Positions 1 through 9,388 are shown, numbered from the stretch's first letter. The stretch: 64,000 nt of DNA from Tropicimonas isoalkanivorans (GCF_900112335.1 NZ_FOLG01000011.1:118093-182092), one strand, 5' to 3'. The notes: generated from the sequence alone by a model not told the origin. Translations and numbers: made by a program.

Positions 1-183
1 GACGATCTCCACTGGCGCATTCTCGTGGAGACCCAGCATCAGAATGCCTGCAACGGCGAAGATGATGGTCCAGACAGGCCAGAAAGACCGGGTCAGGCGC
101 TCGGCCACCATGCCTGCTCGGGTGAGGCGCAGAGGCCGAATCAGGCGCCGCAGCGCGCGGGTTCGGGTGGCGTCCAGCTCCAT
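1..183 (-). CDS. TIGR02302 (DUF4175-like) family protein, N-terminal part
   Basis: The gene begins at an ATG (complement 181-183) preceded by a good ribosome binding site (AAAGGAG) and runs off the left edge, so only about 61 residues are seen. They read MELDATRTRALRRLIRPLRL, then a basic stretch and a hydrophobic helix (around residues 37-52). This matches the N-terminus of the large TIGR02302 membrane proteins that usually follow lysA in Rhodobacteraceae. It starts 49 bases after the lysA stop on the same strand and probably belongs to the argH-lysA transcript. The biochemical role of the family is not established. The family call rests on recognition of the N-terminus plus the neighbourhood. 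Confidence 0.75.
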   Translation of the reverse strand, partial: MELDATRTRALRRLIRPLRLTRAGMVAERLTRSFWPVWTIIFAVAGILMLGLHENAPVEIV

Positions 184-232
184 CTCGCTCCTTTCGGCGG
201 CCCGTAAGGCGGGCCCGGAGTGGGGGCCGCCC

Positions 233-1501
233 CTAGGACAGCCACTCGGGAATGTTATCGCGCGCGATCATTTCGTCAAAGGTCGGACGGGGCCGGATGA
301 CGGCGAATTGATCCCCGCGCACCAACACTTCCGGGATCAGCGGCCGCGTGTTGTATTCGGACGACATGACCGCCCCGTAGGCGCCCGCGGAACGAAAAGC
401 GACCAAATCGCCGGGCTTTAGCGGCGGCATGTTGCGCCCACGGGCAAAGGTGTCGCCACTCTCGCAGACAGGGCCGACCACGTCGTAGGGCGTTTGCTCG
501 AGTCCCGGCTCCGGCTCGAAAACAGGCACAATGTCGTGATGCGCGTCATACATGGAAGGGCGGACAAGGTCATTCATCGCCCCGTCCAGAATCAGGAAGT
601 CCCGCCCCTCGCCGTGCTTCACATAGATTACGGCGCTCACCATGATGCCCGCGTTGCCGGAAATCAGCCGCCCCGGTTCGATCTCCACCTCGCAGCCCAG
701 ATGGCCAACGGTGCGCTTGATCAGATCGCCATAGTCGCTTGGCAACGGCGGCGCCTCGTTGCTCCGGGTATAGGGAATGCCCAGTCCACCACCGAGGTCG
801 AGACGCCGGATCGCGTGGCCGTCGGCCCGCAGCGCCTCGGTCAGATCCGCAACCTTTCGATAGGCCATCTCGAACGGTTCGAGTTCCGTGAGCTGCGAGC
901 CGATATGCACATCGATGCCCACCACTTCCAGGCCCGGAAGCTCGGCCGCACGCGCATAGGCGTCCCGGGCCCGCGCGATCGGGATACCGAACTTGTTCTC
1001 CGACTTCCCCGTCGCAATCTTTGCGTGGGTGCGGGCGTCGACGTCCGGGTTGATGCGAAGTGCGACGGGCGCTGTCACGCCAAGCGACGTCGCCACAGCG
1101 CTCAGCACCTCCATCTCCGGCTCGCTTTCCACATTGAACTGCCGGATACCCCCTTCAAGGGCGGCGCGCATCTCTGCCGCCGTCTTGCCGACGCCGGAAA
1201 AGACGATCCTGTCCCCCGAAACGCCGGCGGCCTTCGCGCGTGCGTATTCGCCCCCAGAGACCACATCCATGCCGGCCCCGAGCGCGGCCAGCGTCTTCAG
1301 AATCGCCTGGTTCGAGTTCGACTTCATCGCAAAACAGACGAGGTGGTCCATCGGCTCCAGCGCTTCGTCGAAAAGCCGGAAGTGCCGCTCCAGTGTCGCC
1401 GTGGAGTAGCAGTAGAACGGCGTGCCGACAGCCGCCGCGATATCCGCGACGGGAACGTCCTCGGCGTGGAGCGCGCCGTCGCGATACAGGAAATGGTCCA
1501 T
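233..1501 (-). CDS. lysA: diaminopimelate decarboxylase
   Basis: PLP-dependent decarboxylation of meso-diaminopimelate to L-lysine, the last step of lysine synthesis, in the cytosol. The 422-residue protein is normal for the family. Visible features are the PLP lysine in CFAMKSNSN (K60), HIGSQL, the glycine-rich GGGLGIPY phosphate-binding loop, EPGRLISGNAG, and the catalytic cysteine motif CESGDTF near the C-terminus. I chose the ATG at 1501 (MDHFLYRDG) because it opens the conserved part; an upstream in-frame extension to 1564 has no family resemblance. It lies downstream of argH and a small lipoprotein on the same strand, an arrangement common in Rhodobacteraceae. Confidence 0.97.
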   Translation of the reverse strand: MDHFLYRDGALHAEDVPVADIAAAVGTPFYCYSTATLERHFRLFDEALEPMDHLVCFAMKSNSNQAILKTLAALGAGMDVVSGGEYARAKAAGVSGDRIVFSGVGKTAAEMRAALEGGIRQFNVESEPEMEVLSAVATSLGVTAPVALRINPDVDARTHAKIATGKSENKFGIPIARARDAYARAAELPGLEVVGIDVHIGSQLTELEPFEMAYRKVADLTEALRADGHAIRRLDLGGGLGIPYTRSNEAPPLPSDYGDLIKRTVGHLGCEVEIEPGRLISGNAGIMVSAVIYVKHGEGRDFLILDGAMNDLVRPSMYDAHHDIVPVFEPEPGLEQTPYDVVGPVCESGDTFARGRNMPPLKPGDLVAFRSAGAYGAVMSSEYNTRPLIPEVLVRGDQFAVIRPRPTFDEMIARDNIPEWLS

Positions 1502-1601
1502 TCTGGCGCGTCCTTCTGGCGTGCGATCGAAGCCGGGTCTTAGCACACATGCGGTCCGCTGCAATTATCGCGAAGCCGAACGCAGCCGCCCATGCGTCCG
1601 G

Positions 1602-1787
1602 TCAGTCGATCCCGGAGACGAGCCGGGTTCCCCCGCTTCCGCCCACAACCCCCACTTTCGCCGAACCGGAGAGCGTGATGCCGGGCTGGACATGGTCTGG
1701 GCGATCCGAGGGCGGCACGGGCGCTCCGTCCACGCCGCAGGCTGACAGGGCACAAAGACCAAGGAGGAGGAAAAGGCCGCGTCTCAT
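1602..1787 (-). CDS. small lipoprotein between argH and lysA
   Basis: A 61-residue secreted lipoprotein. [20 protein letters not shown] shows a positively charged start, a hydrophobic core and a lipobox (LSAC) with the acylated cysteine at residue 17. The mature part is short and rich in Gly, Pro and Ser ([22 protein letters not shown]), with no recognisable fold. Its ATG overlaps the argH stop in an ATGA, so translation is probably coupled to argH. Similar tiny lipoproteins sit in this position in related genomes, but no function is known. The gene-call is firm; the role is unknown. Confidence 0.85.
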   Translation of the reverse strand: MRRGLFLLLGLCALSACGVDGAPVPPSDRPDHVQPGITLSGSAKVGVVGGSGGTRLVSGID

Positions 1788-3184
1788 CCGATGCGCTCCT
1801 TCCAATCCGAGATCCGCGCGCGCACCTGGTCGGGCGCCGTGCCGCCAAAGGAGACGCGGCTGGCAACCGAATTGTGCACACCGAGCACATCGAAAACGTC
1901 CCCGGTAATGCCGGGGTGGACTGACTGCATGTCCTCCACCGACAGATCCGGCAGGTCGCAGCCACGCGCCTCGGCCATCGCGACGAGGGAACCGGTGACG
2001 TGATGCGCCTCCCGGAACGGCAGGTCCAGCACGCGCACCAGCCAGTCCGCCAGATCCGTCGCGGTAGAAAACCCGCTCGACGCCGCGGCCTCCAGCGCGC
2101 TGACGTTGGCGCGCATGTCGCCCACCATGCCGGTCATCGCCGCAAGCGCCAGCATCAGCGTGTCGGCGGCGTCGAAGACCTGCTCCTTGTCCTCCTGCAT
2201 GTCCTTGGAATAGGCGAGCGGCAGCCCCTTCATGACCGTCAGAAGCGCGATGTTTGCCCCGACGACCCGGCCGATCTTGGCCCGGATGAGTTCGGCAGCG
2301 TCCGGGTTCTTCTTCTGCGGCATGATCGAGGAGCCGGTAGAGAAGCGGTCCGACAGGGTCACGAACCGGAACTGGGCGGAGGACCAGATTACGAGCTCCT
2401 CGGCCAACCGGCTGAGATGCATGGAGGTGATGCTGGACGCCGCGAGGAACTCCAGCGCGAAGTCCCGGTCGCTCACCGCATCCAACGAATTGGCCATCGG
2501 ACGGTCGAAGCCGAGCGCGGCGGCCGTGGCGTGCCGGTCGATGGGGAAGGACGTGCCCGCCAACGCCGCAGCCCCCAGCGGGCATTCGTTCATGCGCGCG
2601 CGGGCGTCGCGGAAGCGGCCAATGTCCCGGCCGAGCATTTCCACGTAGGCAAGCATGTGGTGGCCCCAGGTCACGGGCTGCGCCGTCTGCAGGTGTGTGA
2701 ATCCCGGCATCACCCAGTCAGCGCCGGCCTCTGCCTGCGCCAAGAGCGCCCCCTGCAGCGCGGCGAGTCCGTCCATGGCCGCGTCGCACTGTTCCCGCAC
2801 CCAAAGGCGGAAGTCCGTCGCCACCTGATCGTTGCGCGATCGCGCCGTGTGCAGCCGCCCCGCCGGCTCGCCGATGAGCTGCCGCAGCCGCGCCTCGACG
2901 TTCATGTGGATGTCTTCGAGCGCAGCGGAAAACTCGAAACGCCCGCCCTCGATCTCTGACAAGACCGTGAGCAGCCCTTCTCGGATCGCGTCTGCGTCGT
3001 TATCGGTGAGGATGCCTTGGGCTGCCAGCATCGCGGCGTGGGCGCGGGAACCTTCGATGTCCTGACGGGCAAGCCGGCGGTCGAAATCGATGGAGGCATT
3101 GATCGCCTCCATGATCGCATCGGGCCCGGAGGCGAATCGCCCGCCCCACATCTGGTTGGCAGCCTGTCGAGACACGTCGGTCAT
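1784..3184 (-). CDS. argH: argininosuccinate lyase
   Basis: Cleaves argininosuccinate into arginine and fumarate, the last step of arginine synthesis. The protein has 466 residues, normal for the family. It carries the superfamily signature [12 protein letters not shown] (residues 284-295) with the catalytic serine loop, the SRNDQ motif (116-120) and the conserved TH at about 163-164. The start [17 protein letters not shown] is typical of the family. The end overlaps the following lipoprotein gene by 4 bases. It is divergent from the thioredoxin-like gene at 3208, with only 23 bases between the two start codons, so their promoters must lie close together or overlap the coding ends. Confidence 0.97.
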   Translation of the reverse strand: MTDVSRQAANQMWGGRFASGPDAIMEAINASIDFDRRLARQDIEGSRAHAAMLAAQGILTDNDADAIREGLLTVLSEIEGGRFEFSAALEDIHMNVEARLRQLIGEPAGRLHTARSRNDQVATDFRLWVREQCDAAMDGLAALQGALLAQAEAGADWVMPGFTHLQTAQPVTWGHHMLAYVEMLGRDIGRFRDARARMNECPLGAAALAGTSFPIDRHATAAALGFDRPMANSLDAVSDRDFALEFLAASSITSMHLSRLAEELVIWSSAQFRFVTLSDRFSTGSSIMPQKKNPDAAELIRAKIGRVVGANIALLTVMKGLPLAYSKDMQEDKEQVFDAADTLMLALAAMTGMVGDMRANVSALEAAASSGFSTATDLADWLVRVLDLPFREAHHVTGSLVAMAEARGCDLPDLSVEDMQSVHPGITGDVFDVLGVHNSVASRVSFGGTAPDQVRARISDWKERIG

Positions 3185-3207
3185 GGATCGGACCCCGGAG
3201 GAAGAGA

Positions 3208-3765
3208 ATGAAACATCTGTTGGCTGCAGTGGTCTATACGGCCCTCTGCGTGTTGGCAAACCCGGCACTGGCGGAGATGGGCGATCCTGCGGCGCTGCGC
3301 GACGGCGACATGAAGAAACTGGCCTTTCACGCCGATCCGAAGGACGTGCCCGACATTGAAATCGTCGATGCCGATGAGGCCGCCGTGCGACTGTCGGACA
3401 TGGCGGGCCGATGGCTTGTGGTGAATTTCTGGGCCACATGGTGCGCCCCCTGCCGCGAGGAGATGCCCACGCTGTCCAATCTTCAGGCACACTATGACGG
3501 CAAGCCAGTGGATGTCGTGACCATCGCCACCGGTCGCAACCCGCCCACTTCCATCCGCCGGTTCTTCGAGGAGATCGAGGTTGAAAACCTCCCGCTCTAT
3601 CGCGATCCCAACCAGGCACTCGCACGGGGAATGGGCATTCTCGGCTTGCCGGTCACGGTCATCATCGACCCGGAGGGCCGCGAAATCGCCCGCCTGATGG
3701 GCGACGCGGACTGGGACAGCGATAGCGCAATTGCGATTCTCGACGCCCTGTCCGCGGGGTCCTGA
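3208..3765 (+). CDS. TlpA-family periplasmic thiol:disulfide oxidoreductase
   Basis: A 185-residue exported thioredoxin-fold protein. It has a Sec signal peptide (about residues 1-22, ending ALA) and the redox motif WCAPC (cysteines 79 and 82) in [15 protein letters not shown], which is the TlpA/ResA type. GLPVTVIID supplies the cis-proline of the fold. Proteins of this type keep cysteines reduced in the periplasm, for example during cytochrome c or oxidase assembly. The substrate cannot be told here, since no cytochrome maturation genes are nearby. It is divergent from argH and converges on the rhodanese gene. Confidence 0.9.
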   Translation: MKHLLAAVVYTALCVLANPALAEMGDPAALRDGDMKKLAFHADPKDVPDIEIVDADEAAVRLSDMAGRWLVVNFWATWCAPCREEMPTLSNLQAHYDGKPVDVVTIATGRNPPTSIRRFFEEIEVENLPLYRDPNQALARGMGILGLPVTVIIDPEGREIARLMGDADWDSDSAIAILDALSAGS

Positions 3766-3801
3766 CCCGAGGCTTGCAGGACGTCCCGCAGTACCGTCAA
3801 G

Positions 3802-3817
3802 CGCTTACGGGTAAGCG
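3802..3817 (+). terminator. possible bidirectional terminator hairpin
   Basis: A 6-bp perfect stem (CGCTTA/TAAGCG, loop CGGG) lies in the 68-base gap between the convergent thioredoxin and rhodanese genes. No T-run follows, so it is only a weak candidate. Confidence 0.3.
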
Positions 3818-3833
3818 GGATACTGTCGCCCCG

Positions 3834-4202
3834 TCAGCCGACGACCATCCCCCCGGCGTTCGCCCAGGCGCCCAACGGGCCCATGTCATAGACCTTTTCA
3901 TAGCCAAGGGCGCGCATCACCTTGCCCGCCATTCCGGACCGCGCGCCCGTCGCGCAATAAAGCACGATGGGGCGATCCCTACGCAGGGCTGGATCGCACG
4001 CCGGATCGCGCGGGTTCGCGCGATGGTTGAGCGCCGCAAGCGGGATATTGATCGCACCCTGTGCCTTCTGGCCGCCATCCAGTTCCGATGCATCCCGGAC
4101 ATCAACCAGCACGGCGTTTTCGGATTCGACCATCGAAATGGCTGTTTCACCGTCCACGTGCGTGGCTTTTGCCGCGAAGGGGTTCAGAACAGTCAGAAGC
4201 AT
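3834..4202 (-). CDS. rhodanese-like domain protein (single domain)
   Basis: A 122-residue single rhodanese domain. The active-site loop is YCATGARSG with the persulfide cysteine at residue 83; VLVDVRDASE and GAINIP are the usual earlier rhodanese motifs. It probably transfers or senses sulfane sulfur in the cytosol or at the membrane face, but the partner is unknown. I chose the ATG at 4202 (MLLTVLNPF), with AAGG a few bases upstream. A longer start at 4232 is possible, but its additional ten residues look unconserved. It is convergent with the TlpA-like gene and follows tag on the same strand. Confidence 0.88.
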   Translation of the reverse strand: MLLTVLNPFAAKATHVDGETAISMVESENAVLVDVRDASELDGGQKAQGAINIPLAALNHRANPRDPACDPALRRDRPIVLYCATGARSGMAGKVMRALGYEKVYDMGPLGAWANAGGMVVG

Positions 4203-4269
4203 CGGGTAGGCCTTATATTTTCTTTCCCGCATATATGGCCGGTACGGGGCGCATCGCAAGGGGGACGGA

Positions 4270-4842
4270 TTATCGGCTAAGGGCTGCGACGTCCGCATGG
4301 CGCGCACAACCTATGAGGTGGTCGTTCACCATGCCCGTGGCCTGCATGAACGCATAGACGATTGTCGGCCCGCAGAAGCGAAAACCCCGCGCCTTCAGGT
4401 CCTTCGAAATCCGGCGGGACAGGTCCGTTTCCGCAGGCACCTCTTCGAGCGTTGCAAAGCCGTTCTGAATCGGGCTGCCCCCCACCCTGTCCCATAGGAA
4501 GGCGGTGAATCCTTCCCGTGATTCGATCTCGAGGTAGGCCCGCGCGTTGCCGATCGTCGATTCGATCTTGCCGCGGTGGCGCACGATGCCGGCGTCTCCC
4601 AAGAGGCGCGTGACGTCTGCCTCCCCCCACCCGGCAACGATCTCGGGGTCGAAGCCGGCAAATGCCGCCCGGAAATTCTCGCGCTTCTTGAGAATCGTGA
4701 GCCAGGACAGACCGGCCTGAAATCCATCGAGCACCAGCTTTTCCCAAAGCGCGCGCGAGTCGTACTCCGGCACCCCCCACTCGGTATCATGATAAGCAAT
4801 GTAGAGCGGATCCTGCCCCACCCATCCGCACCGTTCACCCAT
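4270..4842 (-). CDS. tag: DNA-3-methyladenine glycosylase I
   Basis: A base-excision repair enzyme that removes 3-methyladenine from DNA. The 190-residue protein has the family N-terminus RCGWVGQDPLYIAYHDTEWG, with the Zn-binding cysteine and histidine, and then LWEKLVLDGFQAGLSW. The C-terminal FRFCGPTIVYAFMQATGMVNDH supplies the remaining metal ligands and base-pocket residues. Length and motifs agree with family members such as the E. coli enzyme. It is a stand-alone gene upstream of the rhodanese gene on the same strand, with 67 bases between them. Confidence 0.95.
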   Translation of the reverse strand: MGERCGWVGQDPLYIAYHDTEWGVPEYDSRALWEKLVLDGFQAGLSWLTILKKRENFRAAFAGFDPEIVAGWGEADVTRLLGDAGIVRHRGKIESTIGNARAYLEIESREGFTAFLWDRVGGSPIQNGFATLEEVPAETDLSRRISKDLKARGFRFCGPTIVYAFMQATGMVNDHLIGCARHADVAALSR

Positions 4843-4929
4843 CGTCTCGCCTCCGTCAGCCGACTGCTACGGGCCGCAAGCTGCCTCAGTGCGCGACGCT
4901 TTACCAGTTCTTCACGGGCCGGGACTTAG

Positions 4930-5808
4930 ATGGCCGTGATTATTGCGGAATTCGTCAGGCAGCGCGGGCACGACATGGAACATCACACCGACCTGGACCT
5001 AGCGCCCGCGGGCAATCCCTTGCGGGAGGCCGTTTCGCTGAGGGGTCGGAGCATCTTCGGCATGGTGCGCCGCGCTTTGGACCGCAAGGACGTGCTGCTG
5101 GCCTACCAGCCGGTGGTCGATTCGCGGCGGCCGACCCACACGGCCTTCTACGAGGGGTTGATCCGGGTGGTCGACGACACGGGCCGGATCATTCCGGCGA
5201 AAGACTTCATCGAGGCGTGCGAAACCAGCGAGACCGGGCGCAGTCTGGATTGCTTGTCCCTGGAGATGGGCCTTGCCGCTCTCGCCCGCGCGCCCGCGCT
5301 GCGCCTGTCGGTCAACATGTCGGCGCGCTCGATTGGCTATCCTCGTTGGATGGAGACGTTGGAGGCCGGCCTTTCGGTCGATGAGACCGTCGCGGAGAGG
5401 CTCATCATCGAAATCACCGAATCCTCCGCCATGGTCGTGCCGGACAAGACGATGGTGTTCATGGAGCGGTTGCGGGCCTGTGGCATCTCCTTCGCCCTGG
5501 ATGACTTCGGCGCGGGCTATACTGCGTTCCGATACCTGAGAGACCTCGATTTCGACATCCTGAAGATCGCCGGCCAATTCGTCACCGGCATCAACCAGAA
5601 TCCGGACAACCGGGTTCTGACCAAGGCGCTGGTGCTGATCGCGCAGCAGTTCGAGATGTTGACAGTGGCTGAAGCCGTGGAAAGCGAGCAAGACGCACGG
5701 ATGCTCACCGCCCTCGGCGTGGATTGCATGCAAGGCTTCTACTACGGGGCACCCACCACCCGCCCCTGCTGGCCCGAGTTCCCGCCATCTCTGCGGGCGG
5801 CCGGTTAG
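4930..5808 (+). CDS. solitary EAL-domain protein (putative c-di-GMP phosphodiesterase)
   Basis: The EAL fold occupies about residues 45-280 of 292, with no GGDEF, sensor or membrane segment. The signature is degenerate in its third position (YEGLIRV for EALxR). Catalytic positions look kept: E in EGL, N in VNMSAR, EITES, DDFGAGY, the lysine of KIAGQF, E in EAVE and Q in MQGFYYG. The Asp after Lys-Ile (usually KID) is Ala. It is likely to hydrolyse c-di-GMP, or to act as a receptor if inactive. The start is uncertain: an alternative ATG lies at 4975. No neighbouring cyclase suggests the pathway it feeds. Confidence 0.87.
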   Translation: MAVIIAEFVRQRGHDMEHHTDLDLAPAGNPLREAVSLRGRSIFGMVRRALDRKDVLLAYQPVVDSRRPTHTAFYEGLIRVVDDTGRIIPAKDFIEACETSETGRSLDCLSLEMGLAALARAPALRLSVNMSARSIGYPRWMETLEAGLSVDETVAERLIIEITESSAMVVPDKTMVFMERLRACGISFALDDFGAGYTAFRYLRDLDFDILKIAGQFVTGINQNPDNRVLTKALVLIAQQFEMLTVAEAVESEQDARMLTALGVDCMQGFYYGAPTTRPCWPEFPPSLRAAG

Positions 5809-6175
5809 GCAAGGGAGCGCCCGTCTGCACCGGTCCGTGAGCCATGGATTTGTGGCCCGGCCGCGAAGGAAGATGCCGGCACGTCGCCATATCGGCGGAG
5901 CGCGCCGAGCACATGCGCCCCCTCCAACGAAAGCGAACCAACGTCGTGTCCGCCGCTGGGTTTTCCGATTCGTTGAGGCCGCTCAGGTACTCCACTGAAC
6001 GCGAAATCAGCCCGAATCCGCCCCCCTGAGCCCTTGCGACGTGGGTGGGACACCCTGTCAGTTGCTATTGACCCGGCGTCACCCGTACCAAGTCGGTAGC
6101 CTTGGGGGGAGAAAGTTTGCAGTCTGGGAGGCAGACCCCTCAACTGAGGGCTTAATGACTTAATAGGGAGCCATC
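5809..6175. other. 367-base intergenic region upstream of phaA
   Basis: No convincing gene is found here. The last part holds the phaA ribosome binding site (AGGGAG, 6 bases before the ATG) and presumably its promoter. The only sigma70-like hint is TTGACC near 6069, without a clear -10 at the right distance. The rest lacks repeats or hairpins that I could support. Confidence 0.5.
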
Positions 6176-7351
6176 ATGACAAACGTCGTTATCGCATCGG
6201 CCGGCCGCACAGCCGTCGGCAGTTTCCTCGGATCCTTCGCGAATACACCGGCCCACGATCTCGGCGCAGCCGTGCTGAAGGGTGTTGTGGAGCGCGCAGG
6301 CGTCGACCCATCGGAAGTATCCGAAACGATCCTGGGTCAGATCCTTGTCGCCGGACAGGGTCAGAACCCGGCCCGCCAGGCCCATATCAACGCGGGCTTC
6401 CCCGTCGAATCGCCGGGCTGGAACATCAACCAGTTGTGCGGCTCCGGCTTGCGCAGCGTTGCTCTCGGCGCGCAGCACATCATGCTGGGAGATGCCGCCA
6501 TCGTTGCAGCCGGCGGGCAGGAGAGCATGTCCATGGCGCCGCACGTGGCCTACCTGCGCAGCGGGCAGAAGATGGGCGACCTGAAGATGCAGGACACGAT
6601 GCTCCGCGACGGTCTGCTCGACGCCTTCCACGGCTATCACATGGGCCAGACCGCCGAGAACGTCGCCGAGAAGTGGCAAATCACCCGCGACGAGCAGGAC
6701 GAGTTCGCGTTCCGCAGCCAGAACAAGGCGGAGGACGCCCAGAACGCCGGCAAGTTCAAGGACGAGATCATCCCCTTCACTGTGAAGACCCGCAAGGGCG
6801 ACATCGTGGTCGAGGACGACGAGTACATCCGCAAGGGCGCCACGCTTGAAGGGATGCAGAAGCTGCGGCCGGCCTTCGACAAGAATGGCACGGTGACCGC
6901 CGGCAACGCCTCGGGCATCAACGACGGTGCGGCAGCCGTTCTGCTGATGAGCGAGGAAGAGGCCGGCAAGCGCGGTATCGAGCCTCTTGCCCGGATCGTC
7001 TCCTGGGCGAGCTGCGGCGTAGACCCGGCGATCATGGGCACGGGGCCGATTCCGGCGTCCCGCAGGGCGCTCGAAAAGGCAGGCTGGACGATCGACGACC
7101 TCGATCTTGTGGAAGCCAACGAGGCCTTCGCAGCCCAGGCCCTGGCCGTGAACAAGGACCTCGGGTGGGATACATCCATCGTCAATGTGAATGGCGGCGC
7201 CATCGCCCTTGGCCACCCGATCGGTGCCTCCGGCGCCCGCGTCCTGAACACTCTGCTCTACGAAATGAAGCGGCGTGACGCGAAGAAGGGCCTGGCCACG
7301 CTGTGCATCGGTGGCGGCATGGGCATCGCCATGTGCCTCGAACGTCCCTGA
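6176..7351 (+). CDS. phaA: acetyl-CoA C-acetyltransferase (beta-ketothiolase)
   Basis: Condenses two acetyl-CoA into acetoacetyl-CoA. The 391-residue biosynthetic thiolase has its nucleophile in NQLCGSGLR (C88), the catalytic histidine in [14 protein letters not shown] (H347), and the second cysteine in CIGGGMG (C377), at the classical positions. The neighbour phaB uses the product, so the pair supplies (R)-3-hydroxybutyryl-CoA for polyhydroxybutyrate, and in relatives also for the ethylmalonyl-CoA pathway. The PHB synthase is not in this window. An 8-bp hairpin right after the stop may stop or attenuate transcription before phaB. Confidence 0.95.
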   Translation: MTNVVIASAGRTAVGSFLGSFANTPAHDLGAAVLKGVVERAGVDPSEVSETILGQILVAGQGQNPARQAHINAGFPVESPGWNINQLCGSGLRSVALGAQHIMLGDAAIVAAGGQESMSMAPHVAYLRSGQKMGDLKMQDTMLRDGLLDAFHGYHMGQTAENVAEKWQITRDEQDEFAFRSQNKAEDAQNAGKFKDEIIPFTVKTRKGDIVVEDDEYIRKGATLEGMQKLRPAFDKNGTVTAGNASGINDGAAAVLLMSEEEAGKRGIEPLARIVSWASCGVDPAIMGTGPIPASRRALEKAGWTIDDLDLVEANEAFAAQALAVNKDLGWDTSIVNVNGGAIALGHPIGASGARVLNTLLYEMKRRDAKKGLATLCIGGGMGIAMCLERP

Positions 7352-7375
7352 TACTGTCAGCGGAAAAGAGTCTGG

Positions 7376-7400
7376 AGGGCGCCCATGTGGCGCCCTTCTC
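7376..7400 (+). terminator. hairpin between phaA and phaB
   Basis: A perfect 8-bp stem (AGGGCGCC/GGCGCCCT, loop CATGT) is followed by TCTC, 24 bases after the phaA stop. It is terminator-like with a weak T-tract. Confidence 0.6.
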
Positions 7401-7516
7401 AACGGCGCAGCGACACGAACATCCTTGGAAAAACAGAACTGCGCAATATTGTTGCTCTATGCGCTGCGTTCTGATTAAGAGTATTGCAAGGCATTACGCG
7501 AACTTGGAGGAGAAAA

Positions 7517-8239
7517 ATGGGTAGAGTTGCAATCGTCACGGGGGGGACGCGCGGCATTGGCGCCGCCATTTCAAAAAGTCTCAAGGCGGCCGGATACGAG
7601 GTCGCTGCGAACTTCGGCGGAAATGAGGAGGCCGCCGCCAAGTTCACGGACGAGACCGGAATCAAGACATACAAGTGGAACGTCGCGGACTACGAAGCGT
7701 CCAAGGCCGGCCTCGCGCAAGTCGAGTCCGACCTCGGCCCGATCGAGGTCGTCGTCGCCAATGCCGGGATCACCCGCGACGCGCCGTTTCACAAGATGAC
7801 GCCGGACCAGTGGAAAGAAGTCATCGACGTCAACCTGTCCGGCGTCTTCAACACCGTTCACCCCGTCTGGCCCGGCCTGCGGGAGCGGAAGTTCGGCCGG
7901 ATCATCGTGATATCCTCGCTGAATGGACAGAAGGGTCAGTTCGCCCAAGTGAACTACGCCGCGACGAAGGCGGGCGACCTTGGGATCATCAAGTCGCTGG
8001 CCCAGGAGGGCGCACGGGCCAACATCACGGCCAATGCCGTCTGCCCGGGCTACATCGCGACCGAAATGGTGATGGCCGTGCCGGAGAAGGTGCGCGAGTC
8101 GATTATCTCGCAGATCCCCGTCGGCCGCCTCGGTGAAGTGGACGAGATCGCCCGCTGCGTGACGTTCCTCGCCTCCGATGACGCGGGCTTCATCACCGGT
8201 TCGACGATTTCGGCGAACGGCGGTCAGTTCTTCGTCTGA
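7517..8239 (+). CDS. phaB: acetoacetyl-CoA reductase
   Basis: NADPH-dependent reduction of acetoacetyl-CoA to (R)-3-hydroxybutyryl-CoA. The 240-residue classical SDR has the cofactor loop TGGTRGIG (residues 8-15), NAGITRD, the catalytic Ser in VISSLNGQKGQF (S134), and YAATKAG (Y147, K151), the pattern of PhaB rather than of FabG. The start at 7517 has a strong ribosome binding site (GGAGGAG). It lies 165 bases after phaA, beyond a hairpin, so it may have its own promoter in the gap. A strong terminator follows. Confidence 0.95.
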   Translation: MGRVAIVTGGTRGIGAAISKSLKAAGYEVAANFGGNEEAAAKFTDETGIKTYKWNVADYEASKAGLAQVESDLGPIEVVVANAGITRDAPFHKMTPDQWKEVIDVNLSGVFNTVHPVWPGLRERKFGRIIVISSLNGQKGQFAQVNYAATKAGDLGIIKSLAQEGARANITANAVCPGYIATEMVMAVPEKVRESIISQIPVGRLGEVDEIARCVTFLASDDAGFITGSTISANGGQFFV

Positions 8240-8260
8240 CGCTCCCTGCATTGCACCGAA

Positions 8261-8301
8261 CCGCCCCCGCCACCGACGTGGCGGGGGCGGCTTCCGTTTT
8301 T
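8261..8301 (+). terminator. rho-independent terminator after phaB
   Basis: A perfect 13-bp GC stem (CCGCCCCCGCCAC with loop CGAC) is followed by CTTCCG and a run of five T, 21 bases after the phaB stop. It is the clearest intrinsic terminator of the window. Confidence 0.88.
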
Positions 8302-8349
8302 CGGACGGTCGCACTTGACCGCACCCTCCGCATCTCGCAGAGGGGCCGG

Positions 8350-9243
8350 ATGACACGCACGAAAGCCACCGCCGTCGGTTTCATCGCAGTCCTTCTCTGG
8401 GCGTTGCTTGCGCTCTTCACAGTGGGCAGCGCACCGGTGCCGCCATTGCAACTGACGGCAATGAGCTTTGCCGTTGGCGGTGCGCTTGGCCTGGTCTGGG
8501 CGCTCGCCACAGGCGGGCTTCACCGGCTGCGAGGGGTGGCTTGGTCGGTTTATGCCTTCGGCACCGTCGGGCTGTTCGGCTATCATTTCTTCTACTTCTC
8601 GGCGCTTCGTCTCGCACCGCCGGCTCAGGCAGGACTGATCGCCTATCTCTGGCCGCTTGTCATCGTTCTGCTGTCCAGCCTTCTTCCAGGCGAGCGCCTC
8701 GGCGCCGGCCACTTGTTGGGGGCTGCGATGGGGTTCGCAGGGGCCGCGCTCATCATTCTCGGCGATGGCGCGCAACTAACCGGAGGCGCCCTGCCCGGCT
8801 ACGCCCTGGCGCTCGTCTGCGCGGTGTTCTGGTCAAGCTATTCGGTGATATCGCGCCGGCTTGCCCATGCGCCGACCGAGGCGGTCGCAGTCTTCTGCAT
8901 TGCCACGGCCGTCCTCTCCGCGATTGCGCATGTCGCCTTGGAGGATACGGTGCTCCCCACCTCCGGTCTCGCATGGGCGAGCGTCCTCGCTCTCGGCGTC
9001 GGGCCTGTGGGGCTGGCGTTCTATGTGTGGGATATCGGGGTGAAGCGGGGAGACATCCAGCTTCTGGGGGTCGCGAGCTACGCGGCGCCACTGCTTTCGA
9101 CGCTTGCGCTGGTTCTCGCCGGTCTGGCCGCGCCGACGCCGAGACTTGGTCTGGCGGCGGCGCTTATTACCGGTGGCGCGGTGCTGGCCGCGTGGGCCAG
9201 CCGTCGCGCCGGAAGGATCAGTTCATCGCCGTCAGGCGCGTGA
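8350..9243 (+). CDS. DMT-superfamily (EamA) exporter, YddG-like
   Basis: A 297-residue inner-membrane protein with about ten predicted hydrophobic helices in two EamA halves. The beginning MTRTKATAVGFIAVLLWA closely resembles the aromatic amino-acid exporter YddG, and the loops LRLAPPAQAGLIAYLWPL and GPVGLAFYVWDIGVKRGD are characteristic of this subgroup. A role in amino-acid or metabolite efflux is an inference; the substrate cannot be read. The ATG at 8350 with GAGGGG upstream is preferred. The end converges on, and overlaps by 26 bases, the small DUF465 gene. Confidence 0.87.
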   Translation: MTRTKATAVGFIAVLLWALLALFTVGSAPVPPLQLTAMSFAVGGALGLVWALATGGLHRLRGVAWSVYAFGTVGLFGYHFFYFSALRLAPPAQAGLIAYLWPLVIVLLSSLLPGERLGAGHLLGAAMGFAGAALIILGDGAQLTGGALPGYALALVCAVFWSSYSVISRRLAHAPTEAVAVFCIATAVLSAIAHVALEDTVLPTSGLAWASVLALGVGPVGLAFYVWDIGVKRGDIQLLGVASYAAPLLSTLALVLAGLAAPTPRLGLAAALITGGAVLAAWASRRAGRISSSPSGA

Positions 9244-9388
9244 TCTCTTCCTTAATTCGGAGTTTCTGCTTCTTGAGTTCTACGATCTCGAAATCGTCGG
9301 AGCCTGGAGCCTGTTGAACTTCTTCCACCTTGGCCGAAAGAGCCGCGTGCTTCTTGCGGAGTTCCTCAACACGGGGGGACTCTGACAT
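9218..9388 (-). CDS. DUF465 (YdcH-like) small protein
   Basis: A 56-residue, highly charged helical protein (MSESPRVEELRKKHAALSAK ... ELKKQKLRIKEEITRL) typical of DUF465, a family of short coiled-coil proteins. The ribosome binding site AGGAGAG precedes the ATG. The 3' end overlaps the convergent exporter gene by 26 bases. The function of the family is not known. Family assignment is good from the E/K-rich repeat pattern, the length and the DFEIVELKKQKLRIKEEI segment. Confidence 0.85.
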   Translation of the reverse strand: MSESPRVEELRKKHAALSAKVEEVQQAPGSDDFEIVELKKQKLRIKEEITRLTAMN

